Assembly: GCA_963205335.1 (NCBI GenBank)
Contig: CAUJIM010000099.1
Span: forward strand, 1 to 46,797
Length of the DNA stretch: 46,797 nt
Source of the DNA: Pseudomonadota bacterium
GTDB taxonomy: Bacteria; Pseudomonadota; Gammaproteobacteria; Burkholderiales; Burkholderiaceae_C
Direction of reading: 5' to 3'
Positions within the stretch are counted from its first letter, which is position 1, and every line of letters starts with the position of its first letter. The notes under the pieces are model-generated. The model searched no databases and was not told the DNA's origin. It was given only the letters and a program-made list of their open reading frames with translations. The position numbers and the translations under genes were made by a program. This document shows positions 1-11,239 of the stretch, one piece after another.

Positions 1-578
1 CCAAGGGCTTCAAGGCGCTGGCCTGGGCCGAGAACGGCTTCCGCCACATGACCAACAGCCGCCGCGACGTGAAGACGCCCGACGACCTCAAGGGCCTGAA
101 GATGCGCACCATGGAAAACCCGGTGCACGTGGCCGCGTACAAGGGCTTCGGCATCATCACCACCCCGATGGCCTTCCCCGAGGTCTTCACCGCGCTGCAG
201 CAGGGCACGGTGGACGGGCAGGAAAACCCGCTCTCGGTCATCATCTCGGCCAAGTTCGACCAGGTGCAGAAGCACCTCTCGCTCACCGGCCACGTCTACT
301 CGCCCTGCATCTTCTTGATGAACAAGGCGGCGTTCGACAAGCTCGCGCCGGCCGACCGGCAGGCCTTCATCGAGGCGGCCAAGGAAGGCACCAAGGCCAA
401 CCGCGCCAAGGTCGACGAAGACGACACCAAGGGCGTGGAGTACCTGCGCGGCAAGGGCATGACGGTGATCGACGACCTGGACAAGGCCAAGTTCGTCGCG
501 GCGCTGGCGCCGGTGAACGCGCAGTTCGAGAAGGAGTTCGGCAAGGCCAACCTCGACCGCATCCGCAACTACAAGTAG
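1..578 (+). CDS. dctP: TRAP transporter substrate-binding protein DctP, C-terminal part
   Basis: Periplasmic solute-binding subunit of a TRAP (tripartite ATP-independent periplasmic) transporter, which captures an organic acid and delivers it to the DctQM membrane pair. The gene enters from outside the window: the frame is open from base 3 (KGFKALAWAENGFRHMTNSRR), so the ATG at 48 is internal. The segments DLKGLKMRTMENPVH, ALQQGTVDGQENP and the final RIRNYK are typical of the C-terminal lobe of the DctP family. dctQ and dctM follow on the same strand, which confirms the assignment. The substrate cannot be told from this part. A repeat element separates dctP from dctQ. Confidence 0.93.
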   Translation, partial: KGFKALAWAENGFRHMTNSRRDVKTPDDLKGLKMRTMENPVHVAAYKGFGIITTPMAFPEVFTALQQGTVDGQENPLSVIISAKFDQVQKHLSLTGHVYSPCIFLMNKAAFDKLAPADRQAFIEAAKEGTKANRAKVDEDDTKGVEYLRGKGMTVIDDLDKAKFVAALAPVNAQFEKEFGKANLDRIRNYK

Positions 579-603
579 GCCACGCCCTTCCGAGACTATC
601 GAT

Positions 604-661
604 ATTGATAGCTGCCAGCGCCCGCCACCATTGGGCTACAGGCACTTTTCATTCAAAAATC
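604..661 (+). repeat. Dispersed palindromic repeat, copy A, before dctQ
   Basis: The left arm TTGATAGCTGCCAGCGC starts at 604, and the AT-rich tail CTTTTCATTCAAAAATC ends two bases before the dctQ ATG. The copy belongs to the window-wide family described under the findings. It contains the spurious upstream in-frame start at 631 and leaves no clear Shine-Dalgarno site for dctQ. Confidence 0.75.
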
Positions 662-663
662 CG

Positions 664-1158
664 ATGAAAGCCCTGTTTCTCGGCCTCGAACGCTGGACCA
701 CCCGCGTCGCGATGGCCATCGCGTGCTGCATGCTGGCCGTGGCCTCCGCGCTCGGCGTGTTCCAGATCTTCACCCGCTTCGTGCTGGAAGAGCCGGCCGA
801 GTGGAGCGAGGTGCTGATCCGCTTCTCGCTGATCTGGATGGTGTTCCTCGGCATCCCCATGGCGTTCCGCCAGGGCGCGATGATCAGCGTCGACGCGCTC
901 TACCGCTTCGCCTCCGGGCGGGTGCGGCGCGTGCTCGACCTGGTCGTGGGCCTGGCGGCGCTGGCGCTGATGCTGATCATCCTCTGGTGGGGCGCGGACT
1001 ACGCGATCCGCGGCGGCGTGCAGTCGATGGCGGGGCTGGAGTCGCTCTCGATGTTCTGGGCCTACGTGGCCATGCCCACGGGCGCGGTGTTCTCGCTGGT
1101 GGCCATCGTGGCCAACTACCTGGACCCGCGCCGCATGGAGCTGGAGACCGCGCAATGA
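664..1158 (+). CDS. dctQ: TRAP transporter small permease DctQ
   Basis: Small membrane subunit of the TRAP transporter, which holds DctP and DctM together in the inner membrane. The 164-residue protein has four hydrophobic segments (near residues 12-35, 50-66, 90-112 and 130-150) and the family-like stretch LIRFSLIWMVFLGIPMAFRQG followed by SVDAL. I chose the ATG at 664 because the upstream in-frame ATG at 631 lies inside repeat copy A and would add residues that do not fit the family. The gene sits between dctP and dctM, and dctM begins 31 bases after its stop. Length is normal for the family. Confidence 0.9.
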   Translation: MKALFLGLERWTTRVAMAIACCMLAVASALGVFQIFTRFVLEEPAEWSEVLIRFSLIWMVFLGIPMAFRQGAMISVDALYRFASGRVRRVLDLVVGLAALALMLIILWWGADYAIRGGVQSMAGLESLSMFWAYVAMPTGAVFSLVAIVANYLDPRRMELETAQ

Positions 1159-1189
1159 GCGCCCGCACCCGGCGCGCAGGGGGGGCCGC

Positions 1190-2467
1190 ATGACCGCGGC
1201 GATGCTCGTCACCATGCTGCTGGGCTTCGCGCTCAGCGTCTCGGTCGCGGTCTCGATCGGCCTGGGCGCGGTCGTCGGCATCCAGGCCAGCCATGCGCAC
1301 ATGCTCATTTCCGTCAAGGAAATGTTCAATGCGCTCAACAAGTTCCCGCTCGCCGCGATCCCGTTCTTCATCCTGGCGGGCAACCTGATGGAGACCGGCG
1401 GCATCTCGCGGCGGCTGGTGGATTTCGCCAAGAGCCTGGTGGGCGGCGTGCAGGGCGGCCTGCCGATGACCTGCGTGCTCACCTGCATGATCTTCGCCGC
1501 CGTCTCGGGCTCGTCGGTGGCCACCACCTTCGCCATCGGCGCCATCCTGATCCCGGCGCTGATCAAGGCCGGCTACCCGGTCACATGGGCCTCGGCGCTG
1601 CAGGCCACCAGCGCCGAGCTGGGTGTGATCATCCCGCCCTCGATCCCGATGATCCTCTACGGCGTGGCGGCCGAAGTCTCGATCGGCGAGCTGTTCATCG
1701 CCGGCTTCGGCCCCGGCGTGCTGATCAGCGGGGCGCTGATGGTCTTCGTCTGGGCGTACTGCAAGTTCAAGGGCTGGGGCAGGCACGACGGCGACGGCCG
1801 CATGGGCGTACTCGCCGCCACCTGGCGCGCCGCCTGGGCCCTGCTGATGCCGGTGGTCGTGCTCGGCGGCATCTACGGCGGCATCTTCACGCCCACCGAG
1901 GCGGCGGCGGTGTCGGTGCTCTACGCACTCGTGGTCGGGCTGGTGATCTACCGCGAGCTCACACTCAAGGACCTCGTCGCGGTGCTGCGCAAGTCGGTGA
2001 TCTCGTCGGCGGTGATCATGTTCATCATCGCCAACGCCGGGCTGTTCGCCTTCCTCATCACGCGCGCGGGCGTGCCCGAGGCCATCGGCCACTGGCTGGA
2101 GGCGACGCTGCAGTCGCCGCACTGGTTCCTGCTGGGCGTGAACGCGGCGCTGTTCGTGATCGGCATGTTCATCGAGACCAGCGCCGCGATCATCGTGCTC
2201 GGCCCCATCCTGGCACCGGTGGCGGCGCACTTCGGCGTCGACCCGGTGCACTTCGGCCTGATCATGGTGGTGAACCTGGCGCTGGGCATGATCACGCCGC
2301 CCTTCGGCGTGAACCTGTTCGCCGTCTGCACCGTCGCCAAGGTCTCGCTCGACCGCATCATCCGGCACCTGCTGCCCTTCGTGCTGGTGGTGCTCGCCTG
2401 CCTGATGGTCATCACCTACGTGCCCCAGCTCTCGCTGGCGGCGCGCGACCTGGTCTACGCCAGGTAG
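1190..2467 (+). CDS. dctM: TRAP transporter large permease DctM
   Basis: Large membrane subunit of the TRAP transporter, which carries out sodium-driven uptake of the substrate handed over by DctP. The 425-residue protein is almost entirely hydrophobic, with about a dozen membrane segments. It has the family signatures AIPFFILAGNLMETGGISRRL near residue 60, GSSVATTFAIGAILIPALIKAGY, PPSIPMILYG, and ALGMITPPFGVNLF near the C-terminus. The start at 1190 follows a G-rich Shine-Dalgarno-like run; the ATG at 1202 is an alternative. Normal length and intact. The substrate is unknown, although this family mostly moves carboxylates. Confidence 0.94.
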   Translation: MTAAMLVTMLLGFALSVSVAVSIGLGAVVGIQASHAHMLISVKEMFNALNKFPLAAIPFFILAGNLMETGGISRRLVDFAKSLVGGVQGGLPMTCVLTCMIFAAVSGSSVATTFAIGAILIPALIKAGYPVTWASALQATSAELGVIIPPSIPMILYGVAAEVSIGELFIAGFGPGVLISGALMVFVWAYCKFKGWGRHDGDGRMGVLAATWRAAWALLMPVVVLGGIYGGIFTPTEAAAVSVLYALVVGLVIYRELTLKDLVAVLRKSVISSAVIMFIIANAGLFAFLITRAGVPEAIGHWLEATLQSPHWFLLGVNAALFVIGMFIETSAAIIVLGPILAPVAAHFGVDPVHFGLIMVVNLALGMITPPFGVNLFAVCTVAKVSLDRIIRHLLPFVLVVLACLMVITYVPQLSLAARDLVYAR

Positions 2468-2525
2468 GGGCCGCGCTCATCGGGTAGCCGCGGTGCCGGC
2501 CCCCTCGGAGCGGCCGGGCGGGGGC

Positions 2526-3590
2526 TCAGGCGACGATCCGGTAGTACAGGCAGCCGTCGCCGCCCAGGGCGGCCGTGGCCTCGCCGCGCGCCAGCAGGTA
2601 GTTCAGGTCGGCCAGGCTCTCGCCCGTGGCCAGGCTCATGAGCTGCTGGTCCCGCGTGATCGGGCGGGCGAACAGCGCGCCGTAGACGTCCACCGCGCGC
2701 CGCGGCTCGCGCAGCACCTCGCGCAGCCGCCCGAGCGCCTTGCGCTGGCTCTCGCGCAGCTGCGCCAGGCGCGCGTGCAGGCCGCGGAACGGCTCGTTGT
2801 GCGAGGGCAGCACCAGCACGTCGTCGGGCACCTCGCGCTCCACCTTGTCCAGCGACGCCAGCCAGCCGGACAGCGGGTCGGCGTCGGGCTCGGCCGGGAA
2901 GACCGAGACGTTGGACGAAATCCTGGGCAGCACCTGGTCGCCCGAGATGAAGAGCCCGAGCGCCGGGCAGTACAGGCAGGCGTGCTCGGGCGAGTGGCCG
3001 GTGCCGACCACCACCTGCCAGTCGTGCTCGCCGATGCGGATCCGCTCGCCGTCGTGCAGCCGCCGGTAGCTGTCGGGCAGCGCGTAGATCATCTTGCCGA
3101 AGCCGCCGAAGCGCGTGCGGTAGGTCTCTATCGCCTCCTCGCTCCAACCCGCCCGGCGGTAGAACTGCACCGCGTCGTCGGGCGCCTCGCGCCCGGTGTC
3201 GGTGCCCAGCACGCGGCAGGTGAGGTATTCCAGCCGGCTGATCCACAGGCGGCAGCCGAACTTGCGCGTGAGCCAGCCGGCCATGCCGATGTGGTCGGGG
3301 TGCATGTGCGTGACGAACACCCGCGTGACCGGCCCCGCCAGCGCTCCGCCGGCGAGCTGGCGCCAGGCGGCGGCGGTCTCGGTGGACCAGATGCCGGTAT
3401 CGACCAGCGCCCAGCCGTCGCCGTCGCGGATCGCCCACAGGTTGATGTGGTCGAGCGCGAACGGCAGCGGCATGCGCAGCCAGTACACGCCGGGGGCCAC
3501 TTCGCGGGCCTGGCCCACGCCGGGCGCGTCGCCGCAGGGGTAGGTCAGGCCGGGGTGGGCCGCGCTCGCGGCCGCAGGTGCTTCGTTCAT
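2526..3590 (-). CDS. MBL-fold metallo-hydrolase (LACTB2-like)
   Basis: A 354-residue metallo-beta-lactamase-fold hydrolase. The zinc-binding motif is HMHPDH at residues 95-100, followed by GTGHSPEHACLY, SGDQVLP and VLPSHNEPF, which supply the later metal ligands. The last third is a helical, winged-helix-like tail as in LACTB2-type proteins. These are usually thioesterases, glyoxalase-II-like enzymes or nucleases, and the sequence does not decide which. I chose the ATG at 3590 because the open frame beyond it is antisense to gcvT and has no coding character. The gene is convergent with dctM and divergent from the gcv operon, with the glycine riboswitch starting about 145 bases away. It has no partner gene. 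Confidence 0.85.
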   Translation of the reverse strand: MNEAPAAASAAHPGLTYPCGDAPGVGQAREVAPGVYWLRMPLPFALDHINLWAIRDGDGWALVDTGIWSTETAAAWRQLAGGALAGPVTRVFVTHMHPDHIGMAGWLTRKFGCRLWISRLEYLTCRVLGTDTGREAPDDAVQFYRRAGWSEEAIETYRTRFGGFGKMIYALPDSYRRLHDGERIRIGEHDWQVVVGTGHSPEHACLYCPALGLFISGDQVLPRISSNVSVFPAEPDADPLSGWLASLDKVEREVPDDVLVLPSHNEPFRGLHARLAQLRESQRKALGRLREVLREPRRAVDVYGALFARPITRDQQLMSLATGESLADLNYLLARGEATAALGGDGCLYYRIVA

Positions 3591-3717
3591 CGCTGGTCTT
3601 TCTTCGTCGGGCGCGCCCTGCCCGCTGGCGGGCGGCGCGCGTGCGTCCGATTTTGCGACACGTCCACGGCCGGCGCCCGGGCGCATGTCGCCGGCGCGCC
3701 AGCGGCCGAAACCCACG

Positions 3718-3723
3718 TAGAAT
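3718..3723 (+). promoter_or_regulatory. Candidate -10 box for the gcv operon
   Basis: TAGAAT lies about 12 bases before the first glycine aptamer, so transcription starting near 3730 would place the aptamer at the very 5' end of the RNA. No good -35 box is visible at the usual distance, so the call rests on the -10 box and position alone. Confidence 0.4.
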
Positions 3724-3731
3724 CCGCCGCT

Positions 3732-3944
3732 GTCAGGAGAGAGCGCCACCGCGCGAGCGGCAGGCGCCGCCGAAGGCGCGAGGCGCGACCCGCCCAAACG
3801 CTCAGGCAAAAGGACTGGCAAGTGCCCCGGCAACGGGGCGCCTACCCTGCTGGAGAGAGAGGGCCGCGGCACCGTCCGGGGCCCTCCACCGAAGGAGCAA
3901 ACCCGGGCCCGCCCGCGTGAATCTCTCAGGTAAAGCGGACAGCC
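3732..3944 (+). promoter_or_regulatory. Tandem glycine riboswitch controlling gcvT-gcvH-gcvP
   Basis: Two glycine aptamers in a row. Aptamer I runs from about 3732 to 3815, with GGAGAGAG at 3736, CCGAAGG in the middle and CTCAGGCAAAAGGAC at 3801-3815. Aptamer II runs from about 3845 to 3944, with TGGAGAGAG at 3851, CCGAAGG at 3889 and CTCTCAGGTAAAGCGGACAG at its 3' side. These are the conserved cores of the glycine riboswitch, which typically turns on glycine cleavage genes when glycine is high. The linker holds an extra hairpin: GCCCCG (3824-3829), loop GCAA, CGGGGC (3834-3839). An intrinsic terminator follows directly, so control is probably transcriptional. High confidence from motif match and the gcv context. 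Confidence 0.95.
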
Positions 3945-3946
3945 GG

Positions 3947-3980
3947 GCATGCCCACGCCAGATGGCGTGCCATGCTTTTT
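3947..3980 (+). terminator. Intrinsic terminator, expression platform of the glycine riboswitch
   Basis: A hairpin of GCATG (3947-3951) and CACGCC (3954-3959), loop AGAT, GGCGTG (3964-3969) and CATGC (3971-3975), followed by TTTTT at 3976-3980. It starts at the base where the extended P1 stem of aptamer II (CCC-GCTG at 3845-3852 with CAGC-GGG at 3940-3947) ends. That fits a mutually exclusive switch in which glycine-bound aptamer II prevents termination. Confidence 0.8.
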
Positions 3981-3998
3981 CCATCGAGGAGACCGCGC

Positions 3999-5126
3999 TT
4001 GTCCGACGCCCCCCTGCTCACCACGCCCCTCGCGGCGCTGCACCACGAACTGGGCGCGCGCATGGTGCCCTTCGCCGGCTACTCCATGCCGGTGCAATAC
4101 CCCACGGGCCTGATGGCCGAGCACCTGCACGTGCGCGAGCAGGCCGGGCTGTTCGACGTCTCGCACATGGGCCAGCTCACCCTCCGGGGGCCGGACGCGG
4201 GCGCGGCGCTCGAAACGCTGATGCCGGTGGACGTGCTGGGCCTGGCCGTGGGCCGGCAGCGCTACGGCCTGCTGCTCAACGACGCGGGCGGCATCATCGA
4301 CGACCTGATGTTCTTCCGCCAGGAAGAAGACCTCTGGTTCCTCATCGTCAACGGCGCCTGCAAGGCGGGCGACATCGCGCACCTGCGCGAGCGCATCGGC
4401 GGGCGCTGCACCATCACCACCCTGCCCGACCGCGGCCTGCTCGCGCTGCAGGGCCCGCAGGCGGCCGCGGCGCTCGAGCGCGTCGTGCCCGGCGTGCAGC
4501 GCCTCGTGTTCATGAGCGGCGCGCACTTCGACTGGCAGGGCGCGCCGCTGTTCGTCACGCGCAGCGGCTACACCGGAGAAGACGGCTTCGAGATCTCGGT
4601 GCCGGGCGAGCGGACCGAGGCGCTGGCGCGCGCGCTCCTGGCCCAGCCCGAGGTCAGGCCCATCGGCCTGGGCGCGCGCAACTCGCTGCGGCTGGAAGCC
4701 GGGCTGTGCCTCTACGGCAACGACATCGACGCCACGACCACGCCGCCCGAGGCGGGCCTGAACTGGGCCATCCAGAAGGTGCGCCGCAGCGGCGGCGCGC
4801 GCGCGGGGGGCTTTCCCGGCGCGGACCAGGTGCTGGCGCAGATCGACGACCCGGCCCGCCTGGCGCGCAAGCGTGTCGGCCTCGTCGCGCTCGAGCGCGT
4901 GCCGGTGCGCGAGCACACCGCACTGCACGACGCCGGCGGCCAGCCGGTCGGCATGGTCACCAGCGGCCTGCTCGCGCCCAGCGTGGACAAGCCGATCGCC
5001 CTGGGCTACCTGCCGCCGGCGCTGGCCGGCGCCGGCACGCGCGTGAACGCCATGGTGCGCGGCAAGCCCGTGCCGATGCAAGTCACCGCCACCCCTTTCC
5101 TGCCGCCGCGCTACCACCGCGGCTGA
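3999..5126 (+). CDS. gcvT: Glycine cleavage system aminomethyltransferase (T protein)
   Basis: Transfers the methylene group from the aminomethyl-lipoyl H protein to tetrahydrofolate, releasing ammonia. Family signatures seen: PLAALHHELGARMVPFAGYSMPVQYPTG near the N-terminus, FDVSHMGQ, the later GYTGEDGFEISV, and RNSLRLEAGLCLYGNDID with the folate-site residues. I take the TTG at 3999 as the start. It follows GAGGAG (3986-3991) at good spacing and gives the family-like N-terminus SDAPLLTTPL. The in-frame ATG at 3972 lies inside the terminator hairpin and before the Shine-Dalgarno site. The protein is 375 residues, normal length. First gene of the riboswitch-controlled gcvT-gcvH-gcvP operon. 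Confidence 0.96.
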   Translation: MSDAPLLTTPLAALHHELGARMVPFAGYSMPVQYPTGLMAEHLHVREQAGLFDVSHMGQLTLRGPDAGAALETLMPVDVLGLAVGRQRYGLLLNDAGGIIDDLMFFRQEEDLWFLIVNGACKAGDIAHLRERIGGRCTITTLPDRGLLALQGPQAAAALERVVPGVQRLVFMSGAHFDWQGAPLFVTRSGYTGEDGFEISVPGERTEALARALLAQPEVRPIGLGARNSLRLEAGLCLYGNDIDATTTPPEAGLNWAIQKVRRSGGARAGGFPGADQVLAQIDDPARLARKRVGLVALERVPVREHTALHDAGGQPVGMVTSGLLAPSVDKPIALGYLPPALAGAGTRVNAMVRGKPVPMQVTATPFLPPRYHRG

Positions 5127-5187
5127 AGCGCCCCGAGCACCCACAATCCGACCCTCGCCTTTTTCCATTCTTCAACGGAGCCCTGCC

Positions 5188-5562
5188 ATGACCGTCCATT
5201 TCTCCAAAGACCACGAGTGGGTCGATGCCTCCAACGCCGACACCGCCATCGTCGGCATCACGCAGCACGCGCAGGACGCGCTCGGCGACGTGGTCTTCGT
5301 CGACCTGCCCGCCGTCGGCAGCACGCTGGCGCAGGGCGAGGTGGCGGGGGTCGTCGAGTCGGTGAAGGCGGCGTCGGACGTGTACATGCCGGTCTCGGGC
5401 GAGATCGTCGAGGTCAACGAGCAGCTGCGCGCCGATCCGTCGCTGGCCAACAGCGACCCGATGGGCGCGGGCTGGTTCTTCAAGGTCAGGCTCGCCAATG
5501 CCGGCGAGCTGGCCAGCCTGATGGACGAAGCCGCGTACCAGGCCTTTGCCACCGCGGCCTGA
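5188..5562 (+). CDS. gcvH: Glycine cleavage system H protein
   Basis: Lipoyl-carrying shuttle protein that passes the aminomethyl group from the P protein to the T protein. The 124-residue length is normal. The lipoylation site is Lys60 in [20 protein letters not shown], the canonical H-protein motif, and the C-terminal [10 protein letters not shown] is also typical. The ATG at 5188 follows ACGGAG at a suitable distance. It is the second gene of the gcv operon, 61 bases after gcvT and followed by repeat copy B before gcvP. Confidence 0.97.
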   Translation: MTVHFSKDHEWVDASNADTAIVGITQHAQDALGDVVFVDLPAVGSTLAQGEVAGVVESVKAASDVYMPVSGEIVEVNEQLRADPSLANSDPMGAGWFFKVRLANAGELASLMDEAAYQAFATAA

Positions 5563-5565
5563 TTC

Positions 5566-5628
5566 TTTCAAACTGATAGCTGCCGGCGCTTGCCCCACGG
5601 GCGCTGGAGCCGTTTTCCATCCGAAAAC
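5566..5628 (+). repeat. Dispersed palindromic repeat, copy B, between gcvH and gcvP
   Basis: One of the best preserved copies: CTGATAGCTGCCGGCGCTTG, then the partly complementary arm GGGCGCTGGAGCC, then the tail GTTTTCCATCCGAAAAC. The tail ends one or two bases before the first possible gcvP ATG at 5630. It fills nearly all of the gcvH-gcvP spacer. Confidence 0.8.
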
Positions 5629-5629
5629 A

Positions 5630-8536
<2,907 letters not shown>

Positions 8537-8597
8537 CGCGCCACCGAGCACAATACGCCCGCCACTTCCCGCCCTGCCCGCGCACCACGGCAACACC

Positions 8598-8996
8598 ATG
8601 ATGCTCACCGCCCTTGCCCTGCTCGCCGCCCTGGCCGTCTCCGCGCCCGCGCTGGCGCAGCCCGCCTCCTCGCCCAGCGGCCTGGTCTACGAGCCGCTCA
8701 GGGAAGGCAGCGGCGAGGCCCCGAAGGCCAGCGACACGGTCCGGGTGCACTACCGCGGACGGCTGGCCGACGGCAAGGAGTTCGACAGCTCCTACCAGCG
8801 CGGCGCGCCCGCCGAGTTCGCCCTCAACCGCGTCATCCCCTGCTGGACCGAGGGCCTGCAGCGCATGAAGCCCGGCGGCAAGGCGCGCCTGACCTGCCCG
8901 CCGGCCATCGCCTACGGGGCGCGCGGCGCGGGAGGCGTGATACCGCCCAACGCCACGCTCACTTTCGAGGTCGAGCTGCTGGCCGTGCGCCACTGA
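8598..8996 (+). CDS. Secreted FKBP-type peptidyl-prolyl cis-trans isomerase
   Basis: Small FKBP-fold isomerase that speeds proline-bond rotation during protein folding, here probably in the periplasm. The 132-residue product starts with a signal peptide (MMLTALALLAALAVSAPALA, predicted cut after residue 20). An FKBP domain follows: VRVHYRGRLADGKEFDSSY, then FALNRVIPCWTEGLQRMKPGGKARLTCPP, AYGARGAGGVIPPNATLTFEVELL. The core FKBP residues of the active-site pocket are present. The ATG at 8598 is followed directly by a second ATG, and either could be used. It stands alone between gcvP and a histidine kinase on the same strand, 20 bases before the kinase start. Confidence 0.92.
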   Translation: MMLTALALLAALAVSAPALAQPASSPSGLVYEPLREGSGEAPKASDTVRVHYRGRLADGKEFDSSYQRGAPAEFALNRVIPCWTEGLQRMKPGGKARLTCPPAIAYGARGAGGVIPPNATLTFEVELLAVRH

Positions 8997-9016
8997 CCGG
9001 CAACCCGGGCCACGCG

Positions 9017-11239
9017 ATGCAACAGCCGGAATTGCCGTTTCTGCTGGCCAGCACCGAAGCGCCCGGCGATCCCGCGGCGGCGCAGCCGGCCGACGCCGTG
9101 CAGCCGGCCGAGGCGGCGCCCAACAGCCCGGAGCGGCGCTCCCCGCAGCGCTACACCAGCGAGCACGCCGAACTGCTCGACGAGCTGCGCCACTCCCAGA
9201 TGGAGCTGGACGCACAGAACCGCGAGCTGCGCTACAGCCAGGCGGTGGCGGAGAGCGCCTCCGAGCGCTTCGAGGCGCTGTTCGCCAGCGTGCCGCTGGC
9301 GCTCATGGTGCTCGACGAGCACGACATGGTCGTGCAGGCCAACGCCGTGGCGCACCGCACCTTCCAGCCCACCGAGCACGACCGGCCGCTCACCTCGCTC
9401 ATGCCTTTCGTCAGCCAGGACGACGCGGAGCGGGTGCGCGAGGCCTTCGCCGCGGCCCGCACGCAGGGGCGCAGCGACACCTCGGAGGTGGTGTTCGAGA
9501 TCGACGGCAGCTCCCGCGTCAGCGGCGACCTGCACATCGCCTTCATCGAGACGCTGCAGAACGCCGCGACGCCGCTGCGCCAGTTCCTCTGCGCCGTGAT
9601 CGACCAGCGGCCGCTGCTGGCGGAGCGCCAGACCCTGCAGCAGCGCAACGAGCAGCTGCACGCGAGCGAGCGGCGGCTCGAGGCGGTGATCAATTCGGCG
9701 CTGGACGCCATCGTCTGCGTCGACCAGAACCAGCGCATCACCGTCTTCAACCCCACCGCCGCCGCGCTCTTCCAGTGCCCGACGCAAGAGGCCATGGGCT
9801 GCCCTCTGGTCCGCTTCTTCCCCGACTGGGCGCAGACCCCGGCCTACGCCCAGATCACCACGCAGGCGGCGCTGGGCGAGATGGTCGCGCGCACCGCCAC
9901 CGGCCGCACGCTGGCGGTCGAGGTCAACGTCTCGTTCGAGCGCCACGCCGACGGCCACACCACCACCGTCTTCGCACGCGACCTGACCGCGCGCAAGCGG
10001 GCCGAGGAACGCCGCCAGGAGCTGGAGGTGCAGCTGCGCGAATCGCAGAAGATGCAGGCCGTGGGCACGATGGCGGGCGGCATCGCGCACGACTTCAATA
10101 ACATCCTGCACGCCATCCTGGGCAACGTCGAGCTGGCCAAGGCCGACGCGCAGGCGCCCGGCGGCAGCAGCGGCAGCGGCGCCACCGTGCTCGAGAGCCT
10201 GCACGAAATCGAGAAGGCCGGGCGCCGCGCGCGCGACCTGGTGCGCCAGATCCTCGCGTTCAGCCGCAACGAAGCGCCCGAGCGCCGGGCGGTGCAGATC
10301 GCCGAGGTCATGCACGACACCGAGCGCCTGCTGCGCGTGACGCTGCCGCCCCAGGTCACGCTGCAGGTGCTCGCGGCCACTCCGCTGCCCGCGATCCTGG
10401 CCGACGCCACCCAGGTCGAGCAGGCGCTGCTGAACCTGTGCACCAACGCCATCCAGGCGCTGGGCGCGCGCCGCGGCGAGGTCAGCATGCTGGCGCAGGC
10501 CATCCAGCCCGAGCGCCACCTCTGCGAACGCCTCGGACTGCCCCGCGGCAGCTACGTGCTGCTCGAGGTGCGCGACAGCGGCCCCGGCATCGACGAGGCG
10601 ACCCGCCAGCGCATCTTCGAGCCCTTTTTCACCACCAAGCCGGTGGGCCAGGGCACCGGCCTGGGCCTGCCGGTGGTGCATGGCGTGATGCGCACGCACG
10701 GCGGCGCCATCGACGTGCGCAGCAGCCCGGGCCAGGGCAGCTGCTTCAGCCTGTACTTCCCGCTGGCCCAGCCGCAGCCGGATGCCCATCCCGGCGCCCT
10801 GCCGGCGCCGGCAGCGGCGGAGCCGGCCCGCGCGCAGCCGGCCGACGCGCCGCCAACCGATGCCCGCCGCCGCCACGTCATGTACGTGGACGACGACGAG
10901 GCGCTGGTCTTCCTCGTGCAGCGGCTGCTGCGCCGCCGCGGCTACGAGGTCAGCGGCTTCACCGACCCCGAGGCCGCGGGCGCAGCGCTGCAGGCCGACC
11001 CGCAGCGCTACGACCTGCTCGTGACCGACTACAACATGCCCGGCCACTCCGGGGTGGAGCTGCTGCGCGCGGTGCGCGCCATCCGCGCCGACCTGCCGGT
11101 GGCGCTCGCCTCGGGCTACATCACCGCCGAGATCGAGCAGGCCGCGCTCAAGGAAGGCGCGCGCGCGCTGATCCACAAGCCCAACGATGTGCAGGAACTG
11201 TGCGACACCGTGGACCGGCTCGTGCATGGCGCCGCCTGA
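9017..11239 (+). CDS. PAS-domain hybrid histidine kinase with C-terminal receiver
   Basis: A 740-residue sensor without membrane segments, probably cytoplasmic. Order: a low-complexity N-terminus, a short coiled region (about 45-80), a PAS-like domain (80-190), a second PAS (220-330), then the kinase core. The phosphoacceptor is His358 in MAGGIAHDFNNILHAILGN. The ATP site has NLCTNAIQAL, RDSGPGIDEA, EPFFTTKPVGQGTGLGLPVV. After a proline/alanine linker (about 590-615) comes a receiver domain with VMYVDDDEA, the phospho-acceptor Asp671 in LLVTDYNMPGHSG, and IHKP. No separate response regulator or output gene is nearby, so the signal and target are unknown. Its end overlaps the start of rluA by 14 bases. 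Confidence 0.93.
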   Translation: MQQPELPFLLASTEAPGDPAAAQPADAVQPAEAAPNSPERRSPQRYTSEHAELLDELRHSQMELDAQNRELRYSQAVAESASERFEALFASVPLALMVLDEHDMVVQANAVAHRTFQPTEHDRPLTSLMPFVSQDDAERVREAFAAARTQGRSDTSEVVFEIDGSSRVSGDLHIAFIETLQNAATPLRQFLCAVIDQRPLLAERQTLQQRNEQLHASERRLEAVINSALDAIVCVDQNQRITVFNPTAAALFQCPTQEAMGCPLVRFFPDWAQTPAYAQITTQAALGEMVARTATGRTLAVEVNVSFERHADGHTTTVFARDLTARKRAEERRQELEVQLRESQKMQAVGTMAGGIAHDFNNILHAILGNVELAKADAQAPGGSSGSGATVLESLHEIEKAGRRARDLVRQILAFSRNEAPERRAVQIAEVMHDTERLLRVTLPPQVTLQVLAATPLPAILADATQVEQALLNLCTNAIQALGARRGEVSMLAQAIQPERHLCERLGLPRGSYVLLEVRDSGPGIDEATRQRIFEPFFTTKPVGQGTGLGLPVVHGVMRTHGGAIDVRSSPGQGSCFSLYFPLAQPQPDAHPGALPAPAAAEPARAQPADAPPTDARRRHVMYVDDDEALVFLVQRLLRRRGYEVSGFTDPEAAGAALQADPQRYDLLVTDYNMPGHSGVELLRAVRAIRADLPVALASGYITAEIEQAALKEGARALIHKPNDVQELCDTVDRLVHGAA

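Noticed and set aside
3591-5168. Upstream extension of the MBL-fold hydrolase across gcvT and the riboswitch
   Set aside because: The extension is antisense to gcvT and to the glycine riboswitch and has no family similarity; the ATG at 3590 fits.
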